64,000 nucleotides of DNA, from assembly GCF_014647055.1 (NCBI RefSeq), contig NZ_BMOL01000004.1, positions 124,001 through 188,000 of the forward strand, read 5' to 3'. Origin of the DNA: Deinococcus aerolatus (GTDB lineage Bacteria; Deinococcota; Deinococci; Deinococcales; Deinococcaceae). The position numbers and the translations under genes were made by a program. The notes below the pieces were generated by a model. That model was not told the origin of the DNA. It searched no databases and was given only the letters and a program-made list of their open reading frames with translations. This document shows, piece by piece, positions 55,976-64,000 of this stretch. Every line of letters begins with the position of its first letter. Position 1 is the stretch's first letter.

Positions 55976-57424
55976 TTACCCCTGGCGTTCCAGCCAGCCC
56001 GCCAGCCACGGAAGCTTTTGCTGTACGCGGTCCCGCATGCCGCCCCAGTAGCGCCGGGACCAGCCCTCCAGGTTGCGCTGCTTGCCGCGGGCCACCGCCA
56101 TCGCGCCTTCGGGAACGTCGTCGTGGACGGCGCTGCCGGCAGCAATGAAGGCGGCGTCGCCCACCGTGCGCGGGGCGATGATGGTGCTGTTGCTACCGAT
56201 GAAGACGCCCGCGCCGATGTGGCTGGGGTGCTTGTTCACGCCGTCGTAGTTGGCGACGATGGTGCCCGCGCCGACGTTGGTTTCCGCGCCGATCTGCACG
56301 TCACCCAGGTAGGCCAGGTGTCCGGCCTTGACCCCAGCGTCCAGCCTTGCGTTTTTGGTCTCCACGAAGTTACCAATGTGGACGCCTGTGCCCAGCACGG
56401 TGCCGGGCCGCAGCCGCGCAAAGGGGCCGACGTCGCTGCCCGCGCCGACGTGCGCGCCTTCCAGCACGCTGTGGGCCTTGACCACCACCCCGGCCTCCAG
56501 CACGCTGTCGGTGACCACGCTGTAGGCCCCCACGGTCACGCCGCTGGCCAGTCGGGTCTGGCCGCGCAGGATCACGCCGGGTTCCAGGGTGACGTCGCGG
56601 CCCAGGGTGACGGTGTCCTCGATGCGGGTGGTGTCGGGATCGTGCAGCGTGACGCCGGCCGCCATGTGCGCGGCATTGATGCGGCGGCGCAGGATCGTTT
56701 CCAGTTCCGCCAGCCCGGCGCGGTCGTTAGCCCCCATCACCTCGTCGGGGTCCGTGAGCTTGAAGGCGTGGGCTGCCTCGCCCTCGGCGCGGTACAGACC
56801 CAGCAGATCGGTCAGGTAGTACTCGCCCGCCGCGTTGTCGTTGCTGATACGGTGGGCCAGTTCGGCGGCACGGGAGTCCATCAGGTAGACGCCGCTGTTG
56901 AATTCCCCCACCTGTGCCTCTTCACGCGTGGCGTCCTTCTGCTCCACAATGCGGACCACGTCGCCTTGGCTGTCGCGAATGATCCGCCCGTAACCGGTGG
57001 CGTCGGGCAATTCTCCGGTCAGCAGGGTCAGGGCGCTGCCCCGCCCGCGGTGGTCCTCGAGCATGGCCTCCAGCGTCCCGGCGCGCAGCATTGGCGTGTC
57101 ACCGTACAGGACCAGCACGTCGGCGCCCGCATGATCTTCCAGGGCGTCGATGCCGCAAATAAAGGCGTGGCCGGTGCCCAGCCGCTGCTCCTGGCGGGCA
57201 AAGACCACCCCATGACCCGCCAGGGCCGCCTCCACCTGCTCGGCGCCGTGCCCCGTGACCACCACCACGTTACGTGCGCCCAGTTCGCGCGCCGCCTTCA
57301 CCGCCCACGCCACCATCGGGCGGCCCGCCACCGGGTGCAGCACCTTGGGCAGCGCCGAGTTCATGCGGGTCCCCTGACCCGCCGCAAGAATTACCACGTC
57401 GAGTGGACGTTTGTTTCCAGTCAT
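55976..57424 (-). CDS. glmU: Bifunctional UDP-GlcNAc pyrophosphorylase / GlcN-1-P acetyltransferase
   Basis: A 482-aa protein. The N-terminal uridyltransferase has [19 protein letters not shown] (residues 13-31) and VLYGDTPML. The C-terminal left-handed beta-helix has hexapeptide repeats and the acetyl-CoA site residues in [19 protein letters not shown] (His near 375) and [13 protein letters not shown]. It supplies UDP-GlcNAc for peptidoglycan. AAAGGTG precedes the ATG; TACACT at 57444-57449 (minus strand) could be the -10 box. Confidence 0.97.
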   Translation of the reverse strand: MTGNKRPLDVVILAAGQGTRMNSALPKVLHPVAGRPMVAWAVKAARELGARNVVVVTGHGAEQVEAALAGHGVVFARQEQRLGTGHAFICGIDALEDHAGADVLVLYGDTPMLRAGTLEAMLEDHRGRGSALTLLTGELPDATGYGRIIRDSQGDVVRIVEQKDATREEAQVGEFNSGVYLMDSRAAELAHRISNDNAAGEYYLTDLLGLYRAEGEAAHAFKLTDPDEVMGANDRAGLAELETILRRRINAAHMAAGVTLHDPDTTRIEDTVTLGRDVTLEPGVILRGQTRLASGVTVGAYSVVTDSVLEAGVVVKAHSVLEGAHVGAGSDVGPFARLRPGTVLGTGVHIGNFVETKNARLDAGVKAGHLAYLGDVQIGAETNVGAGTIVANYDGVNKHPSHIGAGVFIGSNSTIIAPRTVGDAAFIAAGSAVHDDVPEGAMAVARGKQRNLEGWSRRYWGGMRDRVQQKLPWLAGWLERQG

Positions 57425-57518
57425 GTCATTTCACCTTTGGGGCAGTGTAGTGCACGCCGCCGGGACAGAAGCAGCCGCTGCACAGACCTCTGGCCCGGAG
57501 GGCAGGTCAGGCCCCACA

Positions 57519-58496
57519 ATGCCCCGTATGCAGCGTTCCCGGAAGCGTCTCGCGGTGATTCACACCGGCGGCACCATCGCCAGTCGTCCCAGCCCCGACG
57601 GGCGTGGCCTGACCCCCCAGCAGGCCCCCAGCCTGACGGGCCTGCCGGATGTGGAGGTCCACGACGTCCAGCCCCTCAATCTGCCCAGCCCGCACATCAC
57701 GCCCGCCCACATGCTGGAGCTGGCCGGGCTGATCACGGCGCTCGCGCCGGACCATGACGGCGTCGTCGTGACCCACGGCACCGACACGCTGGAGGAAACG
57801 GCTTTTGCGCTGCACCTGCTGCTGGGCACCCCCACGCCCGTTGTCCTGACCGGCAGCATGCGCCACGCGGCTGAGGTGTCCTGGGACGGCCCGGCCAACC
57901 TGCTGGACGCCGCCGGGGTGGCGCTGCATCCCCACAGTTCCGGGCGCGGCCCGCTGGTGGTCTTCGGGGGCGACATCTTCGACGCGCGGACCGTGACCAA
58001 GGTGCACACCACCGCCGTCGATGCCTTCGGCGGCTACCCCGGTCCCATCGGACGGATTGACCGCACCGAGACGGCGGCCCACGTCCGCTTCTTCGCCACG
58101 CCGGAGCAGCGCCAGACCTACGCGCCGGATAGCCTGAAGGCCCGCGTGGACATCCTGTACGCCTACGCGGGCTGGCGCGGCGAGGGGTACGCCGGGGCGC
58201 GGGCAGAAGCAGACGGCATTGTGATCGCCGCCCTGGGCACCGGCAACCTGCCGGCCGAACTGCTGCCGCTGATCGCCAAGACCCGGCAGCCCGTGATCAT
58301 CGCCACCCGCACCCACGCCGGCCCGGTGCTGCCGGTGTACGGCTACGCGGGCGGCGGCGCGACGCTGGTGCAGGCGGGGGCCATTCCCGCCAGTTTCCTC
58401 AACGCGCACAAGGCCCGCATCCTGCTGCTGACGCTGCTGGGATCGGGCCTGGGCAAGGAGGAGATCCGGCGGATCTTCGGCGAGGCGGGGTTTTAG
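57519..58496 (+). CDS. L-asparaginase
   Basis: A 325-aa protein of the bacterial (type I/II) family. The first catalytic Thr lies in VIHTGGTIASRP (about residue 15), the second Thr-Asp pair in VVVTHGTDTLEETAFA (about residue 88), with TGSMRHAAEVSWDGPANLLDA (split) completing the site. No signal peptide, so it is probably cytoplasmic. ATG 57528 is an alternative start three codons downstream. Promoter not obvious. Confidence 0.9.
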   Translation: MPRMQRSRKRLAVIHTGGTIASRPSPDGRGLTPQQAPSLTGLPDVEVHDVQPLNLPSPHITPAHMLELAGLITALAPDHDGVVVTHGTDTLEETAFALHLLLGTPTPVVLTGSMRHAAEVSWDGPANLLDAAGVALHPHSSGRGPLVVFGGDIFDARTVTKVHTTAVDAFGGYPGPIGRIDRTETAAHVRFFATPEQRQTYAPDSLKARVDILYAYAGWRGEGYAGARAEADGIVIAALGTGNLPAELLPLIAKTRQPVIIATRTHAGPVLPVYGYAGGGATLVQAGAIPASFLNAHKARILLLTLLGSGLGKEEIRRIFGEAGF

Positions 58497-58615
58497 CTTG
58501 GGCTCAGGACGCGGGCGGCATGCGAATCAGGCCCGCGCTGTTGGCCCCGGCCAGCAGCAGAAGCACGCCAATACCAGCGCGCGAATCCGCAGCAGGACGG
58601 GTTGCGTCAGGGTGA

Positions 58616-58647
58616 GGACGGCGCAGCGTTCAGATGCTGCGCCGTCC
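58616..58647. repeat. Perfect hairpin between asparaginase and zinc-ribbon genes
   Basis: GGACGGCGCAGC and GCTGCGCCGTCC form a perfect 12-bp stem with an 8-base loop between convergent genes. Neither side has a T run, so it may act as a weak terminator or mRNA-stabilising hairpin. The remaining 160 bases show nothing else convincing. Confidence 0.6.
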
Positions 58648-58662
58648 CCGTAGTTGAACCCC

Positions 58663-59385
58663 CTACTCCAGATCCAGCCGGACCAGGAAGCGGCCGCATG
58701 ACGGGCATTTCACGGGCGGCAGCTTGCCCAGCGCGGCCTTCTGCTGCACGTTGACGGGCAACACCACGTTGCAGCCGGTGCAGCGCCCGCCCCGGATCTC
58801 CACCACGCCCAGCCCCTTCTTGGCCTTGCGGATCATGTCGTACTCGCGCACGGTGCGGGCGTCCAGGTCACGGACCAGTCCGGCGCGTTCCTGGCGGTCC
58901 GCCTCGCCCTGGGCACGCAGGTTCTCGATGCGGGCCTCGTCCTTTTCTTCCATGCCGTTCAGGCTGGGACGCAGGGCGCGGTGCTGGGCGCGCAGGTCGG
59001 CGGCGCGTTCGTTCAGCTCGCGCTGGCGCTCCCGCAGCGGCACGAGATCCTCTTCCATCTCGTCGGCGCGTTCACCAAGCTGCTGGATGCGGCTGCCGTA
59101 CTGGCTCTGGGCGCGGGCGTCGAAGGCGTTCTTCTCCTGCTCCTCGGCGGCGCGGGCCATCTGTTCGCGGGTGCCGCTCAGGTCCTGTTCCTGCTGGCGC
59201 GCGCGCCGGTCCACGCCTTCCAGGGTGATCTCAGTGTCTTCCAGCTCGTTGTTGAGGCGTTCCTGTTCGGCGCGGGCGGCCCGCAGGTCATCGGGAAAAT
59301 TCTGTTCCTCGTCGCGCAGACGGTCAAGGCCCAGGTCAAGTTCCTGGACACGGTGCAGGCGGCGCAGGGGGGAAAGATCAGTCAT
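58663..59385 (-). CDS. Coiled-coil zinc-ribbon protein (DUF164 type)
   Basis: A 240-aa protein. Residues about 15-175 are an almost uninterrupted heptad-rich coiled coil with many Glu, Arg, Gln and Leu. The C-terminus is a four-Cys zinc ribbon (RCTGCNVVLP and KCPSCGRFL, about residues 200-232). This is the architecture of C4 zinc-ribbon proteins such as HP0958 and CdsZ, which act as nucleic-acid-binding or chaperone-like factors. The function in Deinococcus is unknown. ATG 59385 fits the usual start MTDLSPLRRLH. Confidence 0.9.
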   Translation of the reverse strand: MTDLSPLRRLHRVQELDLGLDRLRDEEQNFPDDLRAARAEQERLNNELEDTEITLEGVDRRARQQEQDLSGTREQMARAAEEQEKNAFDARAQSQYGSRIQQLGERADEMEEDLVPLRERQRELNERAADLRAQHRALRPSLNGMEEKDEARIENLRAQGEADRQERAGLVRDLDARTVREYDMIRKAKKGLGVVEIRGGRCTGCNVVLPVNVQQKAALGKLPPVKCPSCGRFLVRLDLE

Positions 59386-59545
59386 CACCCGCCAGTGTAC
59401 CTCCCAATTGCCGGGGCCGACTCCGGACCGGCAAGAAAACGTGACGTTGGCATGGGCAACGCACCGGCTGGAGCCTCTCCCGTCTGCAAGACTGGCCTGT
59501 GCGGGCCTGGTCACCCCGGCGGCCATCTGGCCCCGCGCACAGGCG

Positions 59546-59551
59546 TACGCT
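59546..59551 (+). promoter_or_regulatory. Leaderless -10 box of the ABC exporter gene
   Basis: TACGCT, 6 bases before ATG 59558. Confidence 0.55.
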
Positions 59552-59557
59552 GCGTTC

Positions 59558-61396
59558 ATGTTCTCGCGCCCCGGACGCTCCGTCCCCGCCCACGATCCCG
59601 ACGCGCCCCGGCCCAAACGCGATCCCCGGCAACTGGTACGGTTGCTGGCCTATGCCCGGCCTTACCGGGTCATCTTCATCATCGGCATGCTGGCCACCCT
59701 GGTCTCCAGCGGTCTGAGCCTGGTGTTTCCGCTGCTGTTCGGACGGCTGATCGACGCCTCGTTCCTGAAGGTGGGCAGCACCGACACCGGGCCGCTGGAC
59801 CGCACGGTGCTGCTGCTGCTGGGCATCTTTGCGCTGTCGGCGCTGTTCGGGGCGGCGCAGTCGTACCTGCTGTCGCGGGTGGGGGCGGGCGTGGTGGCTG
59901 ATCTGCGCCGCGCGCTGTTCTCGCACCTGCTGACCCTGTCGCCGCGCTTTTTCGGGGACCACAAGACCGGCGACCTGACCAGCCGCCTGACCGCCGACGT
60001 GGGCACGGTGCAGACTGTGACCAGCACGGCGCTGGCGCAGCTTGCGGCGCAGTCGGTCAGCCTGATCGGGGCCGTGATTCTGCTGATCCTGACCAGCGCC
60101 CGCCTGAGCCTGCTGACCCTGGCAGTGATTCCGCTGATCATCGGCACGGCCATCTTCATTGGGCGGCGCATCCGCAAGGTCAGCCGTGAGGTGCAAGACG
60201 CCGTGGCCGCCGCCAATGCCAGCGCCGAAGAGGCCATCAGCGGCGTGCGTGTGGTGCAGAGTTTCACCGCCGAGAACGTGGAACGGGGCCGCTACGGTCA
60301 GGGCATCCTGGTCAGCTTTCTGGCTGCGCTGCGCCGCGCCCGGTTGCAGGCGCTGATGGGCGGCGTCATGAGCTTCCTGACCTTTGGGGCGCTGGCGGTG
60401 GTGTTGTGGTACGGCGGGCGGCAGGTGATGAACGGCAGCATGACGCCCGGCAATCTGGTCACCTTCCTGATCTACGCCCTGCAGGTGGGCGGCACAGTGG
60501 CCGCGCTGACCGGCATCTTCAACCAGTTTCAGGAGGCGCTGGGGGCCTCGGGCCGGATCTTTGAGCTGCTGGACGAGCGCAGCGACTTGCCCGCGTCTGC
60601 CGCGCCGCTACCGCTGGCCCGCGCCGAGGGCCGGGTGGAGTTCCGCGATGTGAGCTTCACCTACGACGGCCAGTCCGCCTTCGAGGGTGCGGCGGTGCTG
60701 CGGCACATCAATGTGGACGTGCCCGCTGGTCAGGTGGTCGCGCTCGTCGGCCCCAGCGGCGCGGGCAAGACCACCTTTGTCAACCTGATCCCGCGCTTCT
60801 GGGATGTGACCGGCGGGTCCCTGCGCGTGGACGGGCACGACGTCCGTGGGTACCCGCTGGCGGACCTGCGGGCGCAGGTCGGGCTGGTGCCGCAGGAGAC
60901 GCTGCTGTTCTCCGGCACCGTGCGCGAGAACATCCTGTACGGTCGCCCCGACGCCTTACCGCAGGACGTCGAGGCTGCCGCAACTGCCGCCCATGCCCAC
61001 GACTTCATCCGCGCCTTTGAACACGGCTATGAGACCGTGGTGGGCGAGCGCGGCGTCAAGCTGTCGGGCGGGCAGCGCCAGCGCGTTGCCATTGCCCGCG
61101 CCATTCTCAAGGATCCCCGCATCCTGATTCTGGACGAAGCCACCAGCGCCCTGGACAACGAATCCGAAGCGCTGGTGCAGGCTGCCCTGGAACGGCTGAT
61201 GCAGCACCGCACCACCTTCGTGATCGCCCACCGCCTGAGTACCATCCGCAACGCGGACCGCATCCTGGTGATGAACGCCGGGGAGATGGTGGAGGACGGC
61301 ACCCACGCGGAGCTGCTGGCTCAAGGCGGGCTGTACCGTGACCTGTACGAGCTGCAATTCCGCCGCGAGCAGGAGGCGCAGGCCAAACTGGTCTAG
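59558..61396 (+). CDS. ABC exporter, fused permease and ATPase (MsbA/LmrA-like)
   Basis: A 612-aa half-transporter. A six-helix exporter domain (residues about 30-330, with GDLTSRLTADVGTVQ and EEAISGVRVVQSFTAE typical of type IV exporters) is followed by an ATPase with Walker A VGPSGAGKTTFVN (about residue 395), Q-loop GLVPQETLLFSG, signature KLSGGQRQRVAIARAI, Walker B ILILDEATSALD and H-loop VIAHRLST. It works as a homodimer. Substrate (lipid, peptide or drug) unknown. Confidence 0.92.
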   Translation: MFSRPGRSVPAHDPDAPRPKRDPRQLVRLLAYARPYRVIFIIGMLATLVSSGLSLVFPLLFGRLIDASFLKVGSTDTGPLDRTVLLLLGIFALSALFGAAQSYLLSRVGAGVVADLRRALFSHLLTLSPRFFGDHKTGDLTSRLTADVGTVQTVTSTALAQLAAQSVSLIGAVILLILTSARLSLLTLAVIPLIIGTAIFIGRRIRKVSREVQDAVAAANASAEEAISGVRVVQSFTAENVERGRYGQGILVSFLAALRRARLQALMGGVMSFLTFGALAVVLWYGGRQVMNGSMTPGNLVTFLIYALQVGGTVAALTGIFNQFQEALGASGRIFELLDERSDLPASAAPLPLARAEGRVEFRDVSFTYDGQSAFEGAAVLRHINVDVPAGQVVALVGPSGAGKTTFVNLIPRFWDVTGGSLRVDGHDVRGYPLADLRAQVGLVPQETLLFSGTVRENILYGRPDALPQDVEAAATAAHAHDFIRAFEHGYETVVGERGVKLSGGQRQRVAIARAILKDPRILILDEATSALDNESEALVQAALERLMQHRTTFVIAHRLSTIRNADRILVMNAGEMVEDGTHAELLAQGGLYRDLYELQFRREQEAQAKLV

Positions 61397-61450
61397 GACA
61401 GGTATGGCTCAGGGCTGGGTGGCCCGGTGCCGGCGCTTCCAGGCTGGGGC

Positions 61451-61479
61451 TTGCACGTTGTGAAGGGGGATGGTACTAT
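61451..61479 (+). promoter_or_regulatory. Promoter of tRNA-Asn
   Basis: TTGCAC (61451-61456), a 17-base spacer, then TACTAT (61474-61479). Confidence 0.85.
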
Positions 61480-61556
61480 CCTTCTCGCGCCGGAAACGGC
61501 CCGCCACCTTGCGCCCCGACGCTTTTTTCGGGTGCAGGATCACAGAAAGACCCTGT

Positions 61557-61631
61557 TCGGCAGTAGCTCAGTGGCAGAGCGTTCGACTGTTAATCGAATG
61601 GTCGTAGGTTCGACCCCTACCTGCCGAGCCA
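61557..61631 (+). tRNA. tRNA-Asn (anticodon GTT)
   Basis: A 75-nt cloverleaf with encoded CCA. Acceptor stem TCGGCAG/CTGCCGA, discriminator G, anticodon loop with GTT flanked by T33 and AA. A promoter and terminator frame it. Confidence 0.97.
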
Positions 61632-61635
61632 CAAG

Positions 61636-61666
61636 AAAAGCCCCCGCCTCAAGTGCGGGGGCTTTT
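61636..61666 (+). terminator. Terminator of tRNA-Asn
   Basis: AAAAGCCCCCGC and GCGGGGGCTTTT form a 12-bp stem with a 7-base loop. It may also serve the convergent lipoprotein gene. Confidence 0.85.
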
Positions 61667-61680
61667 GCTGCTGTGAGGGT

Positions 61681-62430
61681 CTAGCGGTTGCGGTACTGCG
61701 GCAGGTTCTTCCAGGGCTCGAAAATGTTCATAGACAGCGACTGTGCGCCCACTGCGGCGGTGGTCTTCACCCAGGGGGAATAAGAAACCGGCGCTGTTGT
61801 GGCGGCATAGGTTGTTTTGACACCAGGGTCAATCTCAGTGTTAAGCACAGACCAGCCCTTCTTGAGGGTGATGGTGGTGTCTATCTGACCCAGGCCAAGG
61901 CAGTCGCCCTTGTACTTGAAGGTAATATCCATATTGGAGAACCACCACGACTTGAAATGGGTGGCGCTCGCTTTGGTTGCTGTGAGTTGAGCGATGATCA
62001 TGTCATCCTTGTCTGTCCGCAAGAAGTTGATTGGATAGACCCGGAGATCGGCTGGGGCGTCAGTGACGACGTCCTTACACAGTCCAAAAACGCTTGCATT
62101 GGGATCTCTAACCGAGAACAGCAGGTTCGCTTTCGCGCTTGTCATAGCTGCTGTGTTTGGTAAGTTCAGATCAAATTTGCCTGTGGCATCCACCGGGGCG
62201 GGAATTTCGAGTTCTCGTTTGTTCACGCTGCTGGCCTCGCCCGCCGTGAACGGTGTTATTTGCCCCTTGATCAACGCAATCTGTCCGTTCGGAACAGGTT
62301 CCGCGGGCTTTGGATCCGGCTGGGGTTCAGGTGTCACGGTGCCGCCCCCGCAGGCGCTCAGCAGCAGACTCAGGCCGATGACGGCGGCGAAAGAGGCGGC
62401 GGGCCGTTTCAGGTTGGTTTGATTGAACAT
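61681..62430 (-). CDS. Lipoprotein of unknown function
   Basis: A 249-aa protein with a lipoprotein signal peptide ending in LSAC at residue 27, so it should be lipidated and membrane bound. A Pro-rich linker and a beta-rich domain with two further Cys residues (GLCKD and GDCLG) follow. Base composition is noticeably less GC-rich and codon use more relaxed than in neighbouring genes, which may indicate fast evolution or transfer. Family not recognised. Confidence 0.75.
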   Translation of the reverse strand: MFNQTNLKRPAASFAAVIGLSLLLSACGGGTVTPEPQPDPKPAEPVPNGQIALIKGQITPFTAGEASSVNKRELEIPAPVDATGKFDLNLPNTAAMTSAKANLLFSVRDPNASVFGLCKDVVTDAPADLRVYPINFLRTDKDDMIIAQLTATKASATHFKSWWFSNMDITFKYKGDCLGLGQIDTTITLKKGWSVLNTEIDPGVKTTYAATTAPVSYSPWVKTTAAVGAQSLSMNIFEPWKNLPQYRNR

Positions 62431-62596
62431 GCTCCATAGCCTGACACCTCGGCTGGCGAAAGGAATCCCGCTTGCATTCAGGCTGCCCGTGCGTTTCTCT
62501 CACTGTTGAATCAGGACAGGTGGATCAGAAACAGGGCAATCAGAAACAGAGCAGGGAAGAGGCGGCCCCTCTCCCTGCCCTGTCCCCGGTGAGGCG

Positions 62597-64000
62597 TCAG
62601 ATGGACTGCACGCTGAACTTCAGGCCCAGTTCCTGCACCTCGGTGTTGGGATCACGTCCGGCCACCAGGGCGTAGGCGGCGCGCTCCGGGGTCAGGTAGG
62701 TGTCCATGACGCGTTTGAGGTCCGCTGCGGTGACCGCCAGCAGCCGCGCCTTATAGGCCTCCTGCACGTCCGGCGTGAAGCCCGCCTGATCACCGAAGAA
62801 GCGCAGGCGGCCCACGGTGTCCGGGCTGGTCAGCGGGTCCAGGGTCTTGCTGGCCGACAGGACCGCCTCGGTGATTTCGCGCTGGCCCGGCGCGGTGTTC
62901 AGAAAGGCGCGGGCGTCGCGGAACACCCGGTAGGTGCGGGCAATATGGGGGTCGCGGTAGCTGGACATGGCGAACACGCCCTCGCGCGGGTCAAACGACG
63001 CGTTGCCGCCGTATGCGCCGCCCTTCTCGCGGAGCTCCTTGAGCAGGTACTCGCTTCTCAGCAGGCGGGCCAGCACCAGCAGCGCCGGGCTGTTGGGGTG
63101 GGTGTACGGCACCGTCTCGAAGGCCACCGCGTTGAACGCCACCGGCGAATCGGTCACGCGCGCCTGCGGGCCGCCGTCATGCAACTGCGGCTGCGGGCGG
63201 CCGACTGCGGCGTCCCCGGTGAACAGGGTCGTCAGCGGCATCAGGTCCAGCGTCAGGTCGTCCTCGGTGGCGGTCAGGCACAGCACCGGCTGGCCGGAAA
63301 GCAGCAGCGTATGGATGCGCCCGAAGCGTTCCAGCAGGTCGTCCAGACCGCCGTCTTCCACGATCTGCTTGAGGCGTCCCAGTCCGCTCAGGCCGCCCCA
63401 GGTTTCGCCGATGGCGGCGGCGGGGCTGACCTGCGCGGCGGCCAGACGCTCGGCATACGCGTTGCCGGAATTGACCACGCTGGCCTTGAGCCCGGCCAGA
63501 CGCTGCTTGAGCAGTTGCTCCAGCCGCTCGCAGGTGAATTCGGGGGCAGAGATGATGTCGCGCATCACTTCCACCAGCGCCGCGCCGTTGCGGGCCAGCG
63601 CCTTGCCGCTGAACGACACGGCCAGCCGCAGCCGGTGCAGGTCATCCGGGCGCACGCCGCTGCTGGCGCTGGCGCTGACGCCGCCGGTCACAGCCTCGAT
63701 GCGGCGGCTTAGGGCCACGTAATCCTGGCCTGCCGCGCCGCTCTTGGTCACGGCGAAGGTGTACAGGGGCAGCACGTCCAGCAGGTCGTCCGGCAGTTCC
63801 GGCAGTCTTACCTGCACGTCCAGGTACGTCAGGCCGCCGGTGGGCTGCGGCACGCGGGCAATCACGGCGCGGCCCGCCTGCTCGGTGCTGTACGGCACCG
63901 GGGGAATGCTGGCCGGCACATCGGACAGGGCCAGCGTCGGCAGCACGTTGGGGTCACTCTCCTGCGCCTGCAATTCCTTGAGCCGCAGGCTCTCGGCCAC
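62597..64000 (-). CDS. M16C (insulinase-type) peptidase, C-terminal part
   Basis: At least 467 aa, incomplete because the frame runs off the window end. The visible part is the second half of a presequence-protease-like M16C enzyme: the DVPASIPPVP entry, the QDYVALSRRIEAVTGGVS region, LRSEYLLKELREKGGAYGG (the conserved Arg/Tyr substrate-binding segment) and the C-terminal VTAADLKRVMDTYLTPERA. The zinc-binding HxxEH motif would be in the missing N-terminal half. Such enzymes degrade peptides. Confidence 0.88.
   Translation of the reverse strand: MAESLRLKELQAQESDPNVLPTLALSDVPASIPPVPYSTEQAGRAVIARVPQPTGGLTYLDVQVRLPELPDDLLDVLPLYTFAVTKSGAAGQDYVALSRRIEAVTGGVSASASSGVRPDDLHRLRLAVSFSGKALARNGAALVEVMRDIISAPEFTCERLEQLLKQRLAGLKASVVNSGNAYAERLAAAQVSPAAAIGETWGGLSGLGRLKQIVEDGGLDDLLERFGRIHTLLLSGQPVLCLTATEDDLTLDLMPLTTLFTGDAAVGRPQPQLHDGGPQARVTDSPVAFNAVAFETVPYTHPNSPALLVLARLLRSEYLLKELREKGGAYGGNASFDPREGVFAMSSYRDPHIARTYRVFRDARAFLNTAPGQREITEAVLSASKTLDPLTSPDTVGRLRFFGDQAGFTPDVQEAYKARLLAVTAADLKRVMDTYLTPERAAYALVAGRDPNTEVQELGLKFSVQSI

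Noticed and set aside
58500..58615. Possible remnant of a small membrane-protein gene on the minus strand
   Set aside because: Only a short hydrophobic stretch without start codon, ribosome-binding site or supporting context.

Overview
The window is high-GC bacterial DNA with dense, mostly small operons and no visible mobile element, prophage, integron or CRISPR array. Gene content points to a Deinococcus-type chromosome. The pointers are a SpoVS-like gene without sporulation neighbours, LptA/LptC-like genes, an HflX with a long N-terminal domain, a PUA-type RlmI, and above all many start codons lying 6-7 bases after a TANNNT -10 box (leaderless transcription, a known habit of Deinococcus). 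The genus assignment is inference from these traits; no 16S gene is present.

Layout. 1-6.7 kb: tRNA-Met and tRNA-Ala, a TrmB-like regulator, rlmI, a MocR-type regulator, a small membrane protein, rpsT diverging from recX, tRNA-Pro and a metallophosphoesterase. 6.9-12.4 kb: aldo/keto reductase, ACT protein, a frameshifted GNAT gene coupled to a nitronate monooxygenase that diverges from a histone-deacetylase-like gene, a small secreted protein and a D-aminopeptidase. 12.5-19.4 kb: map, a pentapeptide-like protein, a membrane-anchored protein, spoVS, a membrane zinc protease, sufT with a rhodanese, a second rhodanese, a class III aminotransferase and a BON-LysM protein. 19.5-23.9 kb: a ferric-iron ABC importer (binding protein, permease, ATPase). 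24-33 kb: two zinc proteases, alpha/beta hydrolase, sugar dehydrogenase, EEP phosphatase, hflX, a phosphotransferase, a DinB-like protein and a small membrane protein that looks frameshifted. 33-43.7 kb: tRNA-Ser, a glycosyltransferase, purH-folD behind a ZTP-type riboswitch, a TVP38 protein, the overlapping purM/phosphatase/meaB run, a degenerate phosphoribosyltransferase-like protein and an MFS exporter. 43.7-51.8 kb: GH13 amylase, tRNA nucleotidyltransferase, universal stress protein, ldh, a three-gene LptC/LptA-like operon and a TatD nuclease. 51.8-64 kb: thrS with an unusual leader, a DsbA-like protein, folE, glmU, asparaginase, a zinc-ribbon coiled-coil protein, an ABC exporter, tRNA-Asn, a lipoprotein and the C-terminal part of an M16C protease.

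Themes. Folate and purine genes recur: purH and folD form one transcript (FolD supplies the one-carbon folate pool, PurH consumes formyl-folate) and purM and folE lie nearby. Envelope functions are also common: LptA/LptC-like proteins, BON-LysM, lipoprotein, GlmU, a processive-type glycosyltransferase and an ABC exporter. Translation is represented by tRNAs, rpsT, rlmI, hflX, thrS, map and the CCA enzyme.

Most notable signals. (1) The thrS leader has a leaderless 32-codon peptide containing Thr codons and a terminator whose 5' arm lies inside the peptide gene. (2) hflX has a conserved-looking N-terminus that begins at AUA after an in-frame AUG-UGA. (3) A ZTP riboswitch with terminator precedes purH. 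(4) FolD carries substitutions at two usually catalytic positions. (5) A GNAT gene is interrupted by a one-base frameshift.
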